64,000 bases of DNA from NCBI RefSeq assembly GCF_014192375.1, contig NZ_JACHXV010000006.1, forward strand, positions 1 through 64,000. Reading direction: 5' to 3'. Positions 16,286 to 25,097 of this stretch are shown here, in pieces. Source of the stretch: Endobacter medicaginis. GTDB lineage: Bacteria > Pseudomonadota > Alphaproteobacteria > Acetobacterales > Acetobacteraceae. Both the position numbers and the translations under genes were made by a program. The notes below the pieces were generated by a model that saw only the letters and a program-made list of their open reading frames with translations, ran no database searches and was not told where the DNA came from. The first letter of the stretch is position 1. Each line of letters begins with the position of its first letter.

Positions 16286-17689
16286 ATGACCCTGTTTCAT
16301 AATCTGCTGCGGTGCTGTCGCCTTCCGGCGGTGGCACTCGGGCTGTTGCTGGCAATACATCCGGGCCGCCTTGCCCATGCCGAGACGGTCGGCACCGTCT
16401 CGCAGCCCCTCAATGTCGCCACCGGCCTGGTCTGGAGCGCGCCGGTGTCGGTCTGCTGGATGTTCGATGGCCGCGACGTCGAAAAGATCGCCGTGCAGCA
16501 GGTGATCGCCAATACCTGGGAGACCCAGTCGGCGGTGCGCTTCACCGGATGGAGTCGTTGTGACAGCCACGGCGCGAACATCCAGATCTCGATCGAGGAT
16601 GCGGCGGGCAAGAACCCGCATACGGTCGCGCTCGGCCGCGACCTCGACGGCCGCGCGCCGGGGATGGTGCTGAATTTCGATTTCAGGAACTGGAGCTCAA
16701 GCTGCTCCTCCTCCGATGCGGTGCGGATGAGCTGCATCCGCTCGGTCGCGGTGCACGAGTTCGGCCACGCCCTCGGCTTCGCGCACGAGCAGAACCGCCC
16801 CGACGCGGCCTGCGAGAGCCAGGCCCAGGGCGGCGACGGCGACGAATGGGTCGGCCTCGCCGACCTGTCCTCGGTGATGAACTACTGCAATCCGCAATGG
16901 AACAATTACGGCGCACTGAGTGCGACCGACATCGCCGGCGTGCGCCAGTTCTACGGCACCCCGCCCGCCGCCCTGGTGCCGCCACCCGCCGGCAGCTACC
17001 GCCAGACCTGCAACACCATCACCGCCGACACCCAGCGCCTCTATGCCAACTGTCGCGCCAAGGACGGGAGGTGGTGGCGCACCGCACTGTCGAACTGGAA
17101 GGCCTGCCCGGTCGGCCCGAGCAATCTCGACGGCCGTCTCGATTGTGGCGCCTTTCCCGCGCCCGCCGGCTCCTACCGCAACAGCTGCCGCGACTTCGCC
17201 ATCGACGACGTGATGCTCGCCGCCACCTGCCGCACCAGGGGCGGCGCCTGGAACCGTACCCAGCTCGCCGCCTACAAGAGCTGCACCGGCGACATCTCCA
17301 ACCAGGACGGACGCCTCGACTGCCCGAAGAACGGTCCGCCCGCCGGCAGCTACACGCAGAGCTGCAACAACCGCTCGGTCTCCGGCGCTGCGCTCTATGC
17401 GAGCTGCCGCCGCAAGAACGGCGCCTACACCAACAGCTTCATCCGCGATTTCCATCTCTGCACCGGCGATATCGGCAACAATGACGGCAATCTCAACTGT
17501 GCCAACGGGCTGGCGATCCCGGCAGGCTCCTATCGGAAGAGCTGCAACGGCATGTTCAACAATTCCGGCCTGCTGATCGCCTTCTGCCGCAAAAAGAGCG
17601 GAAGCTGGCAATGGTCGACGCTGGGCGATTTCGCCGGCTGTCACGGCGATATCGGCAACAATGACGGCACGCTGAGCTGCGCGCGCTGA
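16286..17689 (+). CDS. Secreted zinc metallopeptidase with four tandem cyanovirin-N homology repeats
   Basis: A 467-residue exported protein with a strong AAGGAGGC site before ATG 16286. Signal peptide residues 1-31 (ending AHA). Residues 40-232 form a metzincin/astacin- or matrixin-like protease domain with the complete zinc signature HEFGHALGFAHEQ near 156 and a Met-turn candidate SSVMNYCNP near 194. Then four repeats of about 58 residues follow, each beginning PAGSY, with paired cysteines and ending DGxLxC: about 16984-17155, 17158-17335, 17338-17510 and 17517-17689. The spacing fits CVNH (cyanovirin-N-like) carbohydrate-binding modules. Repeats 3 and 4 share a 25-base identity exactly 180 bases apart, implying recent duplication. 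Likely acts on glycosylated or polysaccharide-associated protein outside the cell; substrate unknown. Confidence 0.85.
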   Translation: MTLFHNLLRCCRLPAVALGLLLAIHPGRLAHAETVGTVSQPLNVATGLVWSAPVSVCWMFDGRDVEKIAVQQVIANTWETQSAVRFTGWSRCDSHGANIQISIEDAAGKNPHTVALGRDLDGRAPGMVLNFDFRNWSSSCSSSDAVRMSCIRSVAVHEFGHALGFAHEQNRPDAACESQAQGGDGDEWVGLADLSSVMNYCNPQWNNYGALSATDIAGVRQFYGTPPAALVPPPAGSYRQTCNTITADTQRLYANCRAKDGRWWRTALSNWKACPVGPSNLDGRLDCGAFPAPAGSYRNSCRDFAIDDVMLAATCRTRGGAWNRTQLAAYKSCTGDISNQDGRLDCPKNGPPAGSYTQSCNNRSVSGAALYASCRRKNGAYTNSFIRDFHLCTGDIGNNDGNLNCANGLAIPAGSYRKSCNGMFNNSGLLIAFCRKKSGSWQWSTLGDFAGCHGDIGNNDGTLSCAR

Positions 17690-17696
17690 GCCTCGC

Positions 17697-17728
17697 GGCT
17701 GAAACGGGACGTTCGCCCCGTTTCAGCC
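17697..17728. terminator. Bidirectional hairpin between metallopeptidase and dsbD
   Basis: A perfect 12-bp stem (17697-17708 with 17717-17728, arm GGCTGAAACGGG) and 8-base loop lies between two convergent genes and includes the dsbD stop codon. It lacks a long U run, so termination strength is uncertain, but its position fits a shared terminator. Confidence 0.65.
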
Positions 17729-19864
17729 CGCCGGGCAGGGCCGCGTCAGGCCCAGCAGGACGCCGGGGGTCAGCACCTGCGGCAGCAGTTTTGGCTCGCC
17801 GCCATCGGCGGGATACCACGCATAGAGCGGCACGCCGTCGCGGCCGAGGCTGGCGAGAAAGCGGGTGATGGCGGGGTCGTAGCGCGTCCAGTCGCCGCGC
17901 AGCACACTGACGCCGCCGGCCTTGAACGCACAGCGAACGTCGGGCGAGCTGAACGCGACCTTCTCGTTGACCAGGCAGGTCACGCACCACGCCGCCGACA
18001 TGTCGACGAAGACCGGGCGGTGGGCGGAGCGCAGTTCGGCGAGGCGGGATTCGCTGAACGGTTCGGTGGGCAGGCCGGAGAGCGTCGTGGCCTGCGCGGC
18101 CCCCGATGGTGGTGCGTTCGCGGTCTGGGCGAGGCGCGGCAGCAGGGCAAGCGCGGTCAGCAGCGATGCCAGCGCCAGCACGCCGGAGAGGCGCGCGCGA
18201 CGGATGCGGCGATGGGCGGTGCGCTCGTCACCCCCTTCGGTGCGCAGGTGCTGGGCGAGACCGTAGAGCCAGGCGGCAAGGGCGATCAGCACCATGCCCG
18301 CACCCAGGCACAGCACCGCCGCGGCCCCGCCCTGCTGGGTCGCGACCCAGACCAGCCAGACCACCGCCGCATAGACCGGAAAGGCCAGCGCGCGGCGGAA
18401 CACATCCATCCAGGCGCCGGGCTTCGGCAGCAATGCGGCGAGGCGCGGGATCAGGGCGAGCAGCAGATAGGGCAGTGCGAGACCGAGACCGAGGGCGAGG
18501 AAGATCACCATCGCCTCCGCGGCCGGGGCGGCGAGCGCGGTGGCCAGTGCGACACCCATGAACGGTGCGGTGCAGGGGGTGGCAACCAGCACGGCCAGCA
18601 GCCCGGTCGCCGCCTCGCCGAGATGGCCGCCGCGCGTGGCGAGGCCCTGGCCGATGCCCATCGCCGAGGTGCCGATCTCGAACAGGCCGGAGAGGTTGAG
18701 GCCCACCGCGAACAGCAGCCAGGCGGTCGCGCCCACGAAGGCGACCGACTGGAACTGGAATCCCCACCCCACGGAGCCTCCGGCGCCGCGCAGGATCAGC
18801 GTGAGGGCGCCGATGGCGGCGAAGGCGACCAGCACGCCGGCGGTGTAGAACAGCGCGCCGAGACGGACATGGCGGCGCTCGGCGCCCGACATGCGCGCCA
18901 CCGCCATCGCCTTCATTGCCAGCACCGGAAACACGCAGGGCATCAGGTTGAGGACCAGGCCACCGGCCACCGCCAGCAGCAGCGCGCGCAGCAGGGCCAT
19001 CGGCGACGAGGCGGGGCGCAGGACGGGTGGCGGGGTTGCAGCGGAGGCCGGCGCGGCGGTGTCGGCACGGACCATGCTGGCGTGTTCGGCACCGCTGTGG
19101 TCACGGATCACCAGCACGCCATCGAGCGGCGCCTTCAGCGATCCCGGCGCTGCCGGCTTCAACTGCAGGATGAAGCTGTCGGGCGTAGTCGCAATGGTCT
19201 GTGCGGCGAGTTGGTCGATCACCCCCGGGGTCGATGGCAGAAACCAGGCATCACCACCGTCCGGCAGTGACTGATCGACCGACAGCCGCCCATCGGAACC
19301 CAGACGCACGGCCGGACCATGCTCGGCCGGCAGCGCGGCGCGGGCGGCGAGGATGCTGGCGCGATCGGCACTGGGCTGCGGCACGCCCTTCGGCAGATGC
19401 AGGGTGAAGATGGCGTTCTCCGGCACGCAGACATCGGCGCAGACCAGCCACTCGGCGGTGAGCGTGATGTCGAGACCGTGCGCGTCCACTCGCCCGGGTG
19501 CAGGCGCGGTGATCGGCAGGGTGACGGTGCCGGTATAGCCGTAACTCATCAGCGGACCGTCGGGCAGGCGCTGCGGCGTCGGCCACAGGAAGCTCACCGG
19601 CTGCGCCGCACCCCCGTCATAGGCGATCCTGGCATCGGCGGCCGCGCCCGCATCGCCGGGATTGGACCAGTAGGTGTGCCATTTCGGCTGCATCGCGAAG
19701 CGCAGGGCCAGCATCGGCGCATGGCCCTCGCTTGCCGCCGTCTCGCCGGCGATCAGGGTGACCGTGTCGTGCTCGGAGGTGAAGGACGACGACGCCCGCG
19801 CGGTCGCGGCGACGGACAGGCACAGCAGGACGGCGAGCAGCAGGCGGATCATGACCAAGAGCAT
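17723..19864 (-). CDS. Thiol:disulfide interchange protein DsbD/ScsB type
   Basis: Inner-membrane electron carrier that moves reducing equivalents from cytoplasmic thioredoxin to the periplasm. The 713-residue protein has a signal peptide, an N-terminal periplasmic domain with the ScsB-like pattern (MQPKWHTYWSNPGDAG near residue 58; WLVCADVCVPENA near 135), an eight-helix central domain with conserved Cys in NLMPCVFPVLAMK near 306 and VATPCTAPFMG near 427, and a C-terminal thioredoxin domain with AAWCVTCLVNEK near 631 (CVTC active site). ATG 19864 or ATG 19852 are possible starts. It may feed CcmG and CcmH encoded at 35897-36893. Divergent from the kinase-like gene with only 35 bases between starts. 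Confidence 0.9.
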   Translation of the reverse strand: MLLVMIRLLLAVLLCLSVAATARASSSFTSEHDTVTLIAGETAASEGHAPMLALRFAMQPKWHTYWSNPGDAGAAADARIAYDGGAAQPVSFLWPTPQRLPDGPLMSYGYTGTVTLPITAPAPGRVDAHGLDITLTAEWLVCADVCVPENAIFTLHLPKGVPQPSADRASILAARAALPAEHGPAVRLGSDGRLSVDQSLPDGGDAWFLPSTPGVIDQLAAQTIATTPDSFILQLKPAAPGSLKAPLDGVLVIRDHSGAEHASMVRADTAAPASAATPPPVLRPASSPMALLRALLLAVAGGLVLNLMPCVFPVLAMKAMAVARMSGAERRHVRLGALFYTAGVLVAFAAIGALTLILRGAGGSVGWGFQFQSVAFVGATAWLLFAVGLNLSGLFEIGTSAMGIGQGLATRGGHLGEAATGLLAVLVATPCTAPFMGVALATALAAPAAEAMVIFLALGLGLALPYLLLALIPRLAALLPKPGAWMDVFRRALAFPVYAAVVWLVWVATQQGGAAAVLCLGAGMVLIALAAWLYGLAQHLRTEGGDERTAHRRIRRARLSGVLALASLLTALALLPRLAQTANAPPSGAAQATTLSGLPTEPFSESRLAELRSAHRPVFVDMSAAWCVTCLVNEKVAFSSPDVRCAFKAGGVSVLRGDWTRYDPAITRFLASLGRDGVPLYAWYPADGGEPKLLPQVLTPGVLLGLTRPCPAG

Positions 19865-19899
19865 TGCGCACAGCCGGTGTCCGTGGTCCAGCTTCGTGC

Positions 19900-20469
19900 A
19901 TGCAGGTCATTCTCCTCAACGGCGTCGGCAGCGTGGGCAAGAGTTCGACGGCGAAGGCATTGCAGGTGCTTTCGGCCGAGCCGCTGCTGCATGTCGCGAT
20001 GGACGATTTCATCGCCATGCTGCCGGAGCGGTATTTCGGCGATCCGGACGGGCTGGTGTTCGAACCCGTCGACACGCCCGAGGGCCGGGTGATGCGCACG
20101 CAGGTCGGGCCGGTGCTGCGCCGGGTGCTGGACGGGATGCGGCAGGCCGCCGCCGCCCTCGCCGATGCGGGCAACCATCTGGTGATCGACGACGTGATGC
20201 TCGATCCTTGCGAGGCGGAGGACTGGCGGCGGGTCCTGCGCCGTCACACGCTGCATTTCGTCGGGCTGCATGCGCCGCTCGCGGTGCTGGAGGCGCGCGA
20301 GCGTGCCCGCGGCGACCGTGAGCCGGGGCTGGCGCGCGGGCAGTTCGGACGCGTGCACCGCGGGCAGAGCTACGGGCTGGACATCGACACCAGCGACAGC
20401 ACGCCGCAGGAGAGCGCCGCACGCATCTGCACGGCCTTCGGTCTCGCGATGCGCGACGAAACCGGATAA
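19900..20469 (+). CDS. Chloramphenicol phosphotransferase-like P-loop protein
   Basis: A 189-residue P-loop kinase-like protein. The Walker A motif is LLNGVGSVGKSSTAKAL near residues 5-21, followed by HVAMDDFIAMLPERY near 33, a hallmark of the chloramphenicol 3-O-phosphotransferase (CPT) fold, and VIDDVMLDP near 98. A LID-like RARGDREPGLARGQF segment lies near 136. In frame, a TTG at 19864 would add 12 residues, but ATG 19900 starts exactly at the first beta strand. Many chromosomal members of this family have no known antibiotic substrate, so a resistance function should not be assumed. Nothing around it points to drug resistance. Confidence 0.8.
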   Translation: MQVILLNGVGSVGKSSTAKALQVLSAEPLLHVAMDDFIAMLPERYFGDPDGLVFEPVDTPEGRVMRTQVGPVLRRVLDGMRQAAAALADAGNHLVIDDVMLDPCEAEDWRRVLRRHTLHFVGLHAPLAVLEARERARGDREPGLARGQFGRVHRGQSYGLDIDTSDSTPQESAARICTAFGLAMRDETG

Positions 20470-20480
20470 CACCCACCCTC

Positions 20481-20786
20481 ATGCTTTCCACCCTCGCCGC
20501 CCTGGTCACGTTCGGCACGCTGGTGCTGCTGGTCGCGCTGTCGGCCAGCGCCTGGCCGCATCTGCGCGGGCCATCGCCGGTGCGGGCCGACGGTCCGCCG
20601 CGCTGGCTGGGGCTGGTGATCGCGCCGATCTTCGGCCTGGCGGCACTGGTGCCGGTCTGGGCGACAGGGGCGTCGGCGCAGGAAAGCGGATTCGCGATCA
20701 TGAGCGTCATCGCGGCGGTGCTGCTGGTCAGCCATGCCCTTTACTGCCGTGCCGCGATACGGCGCGCGAAGGCCGGCGAACTCTAG
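20481..20786 (+). CDS. Small membrane protein of unknown function
   Basis: A 101-residue protein with three predicted membrane segments: LAALVTFGTLVLLVALSAS (4-22), WLGLVIAPIFGLAALVPVWA (42-61) and FAIMSVIAAVLLVSHALY (71-88), ending in a basic tail RRAKAGEL. It sits 11 bases after the kinase-like gene and 3 bases before hrpB, so the three are probably co-transcribed. No family recognised. Confidence 0.65.
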   Translation: MLSTLAALVTFGTLVLLVALSASAWPHLRGPSPVRADGPPRWLGLVIAPIFGLAALVPVWATGASAQESGFAIMSVIAAVLLVSHALYCRAAIRRAKAGEL

Positions 20787-20789
20787 ACG

Positions 20790-23258
20790 ATGCATCTTCC
20801 GGTGCACGACGCGCTGCCGGCGCTGAAGGCGGCGCTCGAGCGCAGCCCGAACGCCGTGCTGGTCGCACCCCCCGGCGCGGGCAAGACCACCACCGTGCCG
20901 CTCGCGCTGCTCGATGCGCCGTGGCGGGGGCCACAGGAGCGGATCGTGATGCTGGAGCCGCGCCGCATCGCCGCGCGGGCGGCGGCATCGAGGATGGCGT
21001 CGCTGCTCGGCGAGGCGCCGGGCGGTCGGGTCGGCTACCGGACGCGGACCGACAGCGCGATCTCGGCGGCGACGCGGATCGAGGTGATCACCGAGGGGCT
21101 GCTGGTGCGCCGGCTGCTGGCCGATCCGACGCTGGCCGGGGTGGCCTGCGTGATCCTCGACGAGATCCATGAGCGCAGCGCGGATGCCGATCTCGCTTTG
21201 GCCTTCTGCCTCGATCTGCAGAAGCGGCTGCGGCCGGAGCTGCGGCTGCTGGCGATGTCGGCGACCCTCGATGCCGCGCGGCTCTCGGCGCTGATGGGGG
21301 CGGAGGTGATCGAGAGCGCGGGCCGGATGTTCGAGGTCGAGATCCGCCAGGCCCGCTCCGATCCGCCGCATCTGCGCGACCTGCCCGATCGCTTGGCGGC
21401 AGCGATCCGCGAGGTGCTGGGCGAGACGAAAGGCTCGGTGCTGGCGTTCCTGCCCGGGCGCGGCGAGATCGCGCGCACCCAGGCCGCACTTTCGGGCTGC
21501 GGGGTGGAGGTGCTGCCCCTGCACGGCGAGCTGTCGGCAGCCGAGCAGGACCGCGCGCTCACCGATACGGGGCGGCGGGTGGTGCTGGCGACCTCGATCG
21601 CCGAGACCTCGCTGACCGTGCCGGGGGTGCGGGTGGTGGTGGATGGCGGCTGGCGGCGCAGCCCCCGCTTCGACCCGGGCAGCGGGCTGTCGCGGCTGAC
21701 CACGCTGCGGGTCAGCCGGGCGGCGGCCGACCAGCGCGCGGGGCGCGCAGGCCGCGAGGCGCCGGGGCTGGCAATCCGGCTGTGGACCGCCGCGACGCAG
21801 CGTGCGCTCGCGCCGCATGACCGGCCGAAACTGCTCGACGCCGATCTCGCCGGCCCGGCGCTCGACATTGCCGCCTGGTGCCGGGAATGGGGATCGGAGC
21901 CCGACGCGCTGGTGCTGCCGGATACGCCGCCGCCGGGGGCCTGGGCGGCGGCGCGCGCCCTGCTGGTCGAACTCGAGGCGCTCGACGGAGACGGTGCGAT
22001 CAGTGCGACGGGGCGGGCGATGGCGTCGCTCGGCGCGCATCCGCGGCTGGCGGCGATGATGCTGGCCGCCACGACCCCGCCCGAGAAGGCGCGGGCAGCG
22101 GAACTGGCGGCGCTGCTGGAGGAGCGCGACCCAATACGTCCCGGCCGCGACCGGCGCGGGCTGCCGGTGGCACCGCCGGCGGAGATCGGGCTGCGGCTGG
22201 AACTGATCGCCGGGAGCACCGCCGCGGGCGAGACGGTGGATCGAGGCGCGCTGTCGCGCATCCGCGACGGGGCAGCGCGTTACCGGCGGCGGCTGGGCGT
22301 GCCGGAACGGCTGGCCGGGCTGCCGGGCAGCGAGGCGGGGCTGCTGGCAGCGGCATTTCCGGACCGGATCGCGCAAGCGCGTGGCGAGCCCGGATCGTAT
22401 CGCCTGTGGGGCGGCGGCGGGGCGAAGCTGCCCGCTCTCGACCCCCTCGCCCGCGCCTCGCTAATGGTGGCGGCGGGGCTGCATGTGCGGCAGAGCACGC
22501 AGATCGTGCTGGCGGCGGCGCTGGAGCCGGAAGCGCTGCCCGCAAGCCTGCTGGCGCGGGCGAGCACGCAGGACGAGAGCAGCCTCGATCCGGTCTCGGG
22601 CGCGGTGCTGAACCGCAGGCGCGTGCGGCTCGGCGCGCTGGTACTGTCGGACCGCACGCTGCCGGCCGATCCCGCGCAGACGGCGCTGATCCTGGCGCGC
22701 GCGGCCCTGGCCAGGCCCGGCGTGCTGGACTGGAACGAGGCGGCGCGACAGATGCAGGCGCGGGTGAGCCTCGCGCGGCGGTTCGACCCGTCGCTGCCGG
22801 ACCTGTCGGATGAGGCACTCGCCGCCGATCCAGACTGGCTGGCGCCGCATCTGCACGGGATCACGCGGCTGACGGAGGTCGGGCGGGTGGCGCTGGCGCC
22901 GATCCTGCGCGGGATGCTGGAGCGCGCTGCCGCGGCGGCGCTGGACCGGGACTTGCCGCCCGCACTGACGCTGGCGGGGGAGAGACGGGTGCCGATCGAC
23001 TATACGCGGCCGGTGCCGACCGCGTCGGCGAAGGCGCAGACGTTCTATGGCATGAGGCAGTTGCCGAAGCTGATGGACGGGCGGGTCGGATTGCAGGTGG
23101 AGCTGCTGTCGCCGGCGGGGCGGCCTTGCGCGATCACCTCCGATCTGGCCGGCTTCTGGACCGGAGCCTGGGGCGAGACGCGGCGCGAGATGCGCGGGCG
23201 CTATCCCAGGCACGACTGGCCGGAAAACCCGGCACTCGGCGGCACGCCGCGCGGGTGA
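20790..23258 (+). CDS. hrpB: ATP-dependent helicase HrpB
   Basis: DEAH-type RNA helicase of the HrpB family; 822 residues is the standard length. Motif I is APPGAGKTTTVPLAL near residue 27, motif II DEIHERSADADLA near 125 (DEIH, as usual in HrpB), motif III MSATLD near 155, with SIAETSLTVPGV near 270 and the QRAGRAGREAPG motif VI near 320. The C-terminal HrpB-specific domain ends with PVPTASAKAQTFYGM and DLAGFWTGAWGETRREMRGRYPRHDWPENP, highly characteristic. The biological role of HrpB is poorly defined in most bacteria. Third gene of a probable operon beginning at the P-loop kinase-like gene. Confidence 0.95.
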   Translation: MHLPVHDALPALKAALERSPNAVLVAPPGAGKTTTVPLALLDAPWRGPQERIVMLEPRRIAARAAASRMASLLGEAPGGRVGYRTRTDSAISAATRIEVITEGLLVRRLLADPTLAGVACVILDEIHERSADADLALAFCLDLQKRLRPELRLLAMSATLDAARLSALMGAEVIESAGRMFEVEIRQARSDPPHLRDLPDRLAAAIREVLGETKGSVLAFLPGRGEIARTQAALSGCGVEVLPLHGELSAAEQDRALTDTGRRVVLATSIAETSLTVPGVRVVVDGGWRRSPRFDPGSGLSRLTTLRVSRAAADQRAGRAGREAPGLAIRLWTAATQRALAPHDRPKLLDADLAGPALDIAAWCREWGSEPDALVLPDTPPPGAWAAARALLVELEALDGDGAISATGRAMASLGAHPRLAAMMLAATTPPEKARAAELAALLEERDPIRPGRDRRGLPVAPPAEIGLRLELIAGSTAAGETVDRGALSRIRDGAARYRRRLGVPERLAGLPGSEAGLLAAAFPDRIAQARGEPGSYRLWGGGGAKLPALDPLARASLMVAAGLHVRQSTQIVLAAALEPEALPASLLARASTQDESSLDPVSGAVLNRRRVRLGALVLSDRTLPADPAQTALILARAALARPGVLDWNEAARQMQARVSLARRFDPSLPDLSDEALAADPDWLAPHLHGITRLTEVGRVALAPILRGMLERAAAAALDRDLPPALTLAGERRVPIDYTRPVPTASAKAQTFYGMRQLPKLMDGRVGLQVELLSPAGRPCAITSDLAGFWTGAWGETRREMRGRYPRHDWPENPALGGTPRG

Positions 23259-23317
23259 TCGGCGAATCGGGCGGAGCGGGCTAGGATGGACGTCTCCTCG
23301 GGGAAGAGCGGCGAGCG

Positions 23318-24616
23318 ATGAGCACGGATTCAGGCCAGACAGCACCCGACCCGTCGCACCCGCCACCGCATCACCGGACGCATCATCTGTGGCCGATGCT
23401 GCTGGGCGGTGTGGTGGTGCTGGTCGCGCTCGGCGGCGGCTATCTGGCCGGGGCGGGCATCGTCAGCTTCGAGCGCGCGCCGCCCCCTGCCCCGGACCCG
23501 ACGGTCGCCGCGGCGATCGGCCAGCCGCTGTCGGCGACGACGGAGCAGGGTTCGCGTGAGCTGGCCGCGCCCGCGGTGTTCGGCGAGAAGCTGCGCCGCG
23601 ATCTGACCGCGCCGCTGGTGCGCCTCACCCCGCCGAGCTTCGCGCCCCTGGTGCGCCGGGTGGTGCCGTCGGTGGTCAATATCGCGGTCACCGAGCAGGA
23701 CGACGACGCGGACAGCGCGAAGACGCCGAAGATCCCGCCGGCGCTGAAGGGCACGCCGTTCGAAAAGCAGTTCCGTGAACGGATGAAGCAGGACACCGAC
23801 GAGGTGGTGGGCGCGGGATCGGGCTTCATCATCGATCCATCGGGAATCATCGTCACCAACAACCATGTGGTCGGCAATGCCGAGCGCATCGTGGTGTCGC
23901 TGGCTGACGGAACCCGACTGGACGCGACCATGGTCGGCTCCGACGACCTCACCGACATCGCGGTCATCCGGGTGCACCCGAAGAAGCCGCTGCCGGCAGT
24001 GCGCTGGGGCGACAGCCGCGCGCTCCAGGTCGGCGACTGGGTGCTGGCCGCCGGCAACCCGTTCGGGCTGGGCAGCTCGGTGACCGCCGGCATCCTCTCG
24101 GCGCGCGGGCGCGACATCGGTGCGGGGCCGTTCGACGATTTCCTTCAGCTCGACGCGCCGATCAATCCGGGCAATTCGGGCGGGCCGAGCTTCGACATGC
24201 GCGGCGACGTGGTGGCACTCAACACCGCCATCGTCTCGCCGACCGGCGGCTCGGTGGGCCTGGGCTTCGCCATCCCGAGCGAGATTGTCGCCCCGATCGT
24301 CGCCCAGCTCCGGCTCAAGGGGCATATCGACCGCGGCTGGCTCGGCGTGACGCTCGACGACCCGTCGAGCGACGACGATCCGGGGGTGGACATCGTCAGC
24401 GTCGACCGCGACGGGCCGGCGGCACATGCCGGGCTGCATGTCGGCGACGTGGTGCTGGCGGTGAACGGGACGAAGGTGGACACCGCGCGCTCGGTGATCC
24501 GCGCGGTGGCGGCGATCGCGCCGGGCAGCCCGATCAGCCTGCGGGTGTCGCATCACGGGCACGCGTCCGACGTGCCGGTGATCGTCGGGCGCCGTCCGGA
24601 GGACCGCACCGATTAG
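23318..24616 (+). CDS. HtrA/Deg-type periplasmic serine protease, membrane-anchored, one PDZ domain
   Basis: A 432-residue trypsin-like protease with an N-terminal membrane anchor (LWPMLLGGVVVLVALGGGYLAG, about 25-46) rather than a cleavable signal. Catalytic triad: His in IVTNNHVVGNAE near 180, Asp in SDDLTDIAVIRV near 208, Ser in NPGNSGGPSFDM near 286. A single PDZ domain follows (LGVTLDDPS to DVPVIVG, about 340-428). A single PDZ plus anchor makes it DegS/HhoB-like in layout. It starts a run with a GNAT protein, CPBP protease and porin, and its stop is overlapped by the probable ATT start of the GNAT gene. Likely roles are periplasmic quality control or cleavage of an anti-sigma factor (inference). 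Confidence 0.93.
   Translation: MSTDSGQTAPDPSHPPPHHRTHHLWPMLLGGVVVLVALGGGYLAGAGIVSFERAPPPAPDPTVAAAIGQPLSATTEQGSRELAAPAVFGEKLRRDLTAPLVRLTPPSFAPLVRRVVPSVVNIAVTEQDDDADSAKTPKIPPALKGTPFEKQFRERMKQDTDEVVGAGSGFIIDPSGIIVTNNHVVGNAERIVVSLADGTRLDATMVGSDDLTDIAVIRVHPKKPLPAVRWGDSRALQVGDWVLAAGNPFGLGSSVTAGILSARGRDIGAGPFDDFLQLDAPINPGNSGGPSFDMRGDVVALNTAIVSPTGGSVGLGFAIPSEIVAPIVAQLRLKGHIDRGWLGVTLDDPSSDDDPGVDIVSVDRDGPAAHAGLHVGDVVLAVNGTKVDTARSVIRAVAAIAPGSPISLRVSHHGHASDVPVIVGRRPEDRTD
24598..24603 (+). promoter_or_regulatory. Shine-Dalgarno deciding the ATT start of the GNAT gene
   Basis: GGAGGA lies 8 bases before ATT at 24612 and within the end of the HtrA gene. The conventional GTG at 24660 has no comparable site. 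Confidence 0.55.
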
Positions 24617-25097
24617 CCCTGCGATCACCATCCGCCCCGAATCGCCGCAACAGACCGACGTGGCGCGCCTGCTCGCCGCCAACAGCGCGCTCAGCGCATC
24701 GCTGTATCCGGTGGAGGGCAATTTCGCCCTCGATCCGGCCGCCTTCGGCGGGCCGAATGCGCATGTCCTGGTCGCGCGCGGCGCAGACGGGAGCGCACTC
24801 GGCTGCATCGGTCTGCTGGCGGTGCCGGGGGACGTGCCCGCCTGGGGCGAGATGAAGAGCGTCTATGTCTCCCCAGCCGCGCGCGGCGCCAAGCTTGGAT
24901 TGCGGCTGATCGCAGCGCTCGAAGCCCATGCGCTCGAACTGGGGCTGACGGTGATCCGGCTCGAGACCGGCCCGCTCAACCCGGCAGCGATCGAGCTCTA
25001 CCGGCGCGCGGGCTACGTCGAACGTGGGCCGTTCGGCGGCTACGAGCCCGGCCCCTACAGCCTGTTCATGGAAAGGACGCTCGCCGCCAATGCGTGA
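24612..25097 (+). CDS. GNAT family N-acetyltransferase, probable ATT start
   Basis: Single-domain acetyltransferase. The acetyl-CoA loop is VSPAARGAKLGLRLIAAL near residue 92 (counting from ATT), with the C-terminal AIELYRRAGYVERGPFGGY. The first GNAT strand, expected as ITIRPESPQQTDVARLL, lies upstream of the GTG at 24660 in the same open frame, and no ATG, GTG or TTG occurs between the preceding stop and that GTG. An ATT at 24612, overlapping the HtrA stop and 8 bases after GGAGGA, gives a complete 161-residue domain. AUU initiation is established for infC and pcnB in E. coli. With GTG 24660 the product would be 145 residues without strand 1. Substrate unknown. Confidence 0.75.
   Translation: MSPAITIRPESPQQTDVARLLAANSALSASLYPVEGNFALDPAAFGGPNAHVLVARGADGSALGCIGLLAVPGDVPAWGEMKSVYVSPAARGAKLGLRLIAALEAHALELGLTVIRLETGPLNPAAIELYRRAGYVERGPFGGYEPGPYSLFMERTLAANA

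Noticed and set aside
16984-17689. CRISPR-like or satellite repeat array
   Set aside because: The periodicity is protein repeats within one coding frame, with spacing and divergence unlike CRISPR.
19900-20469. Antibiotic resistance (chloramphenicol phosphotransferase) call
   Set aside because: Only fold-level similarity; chromosomal homologues commonly have no resistance role and context gives no support.
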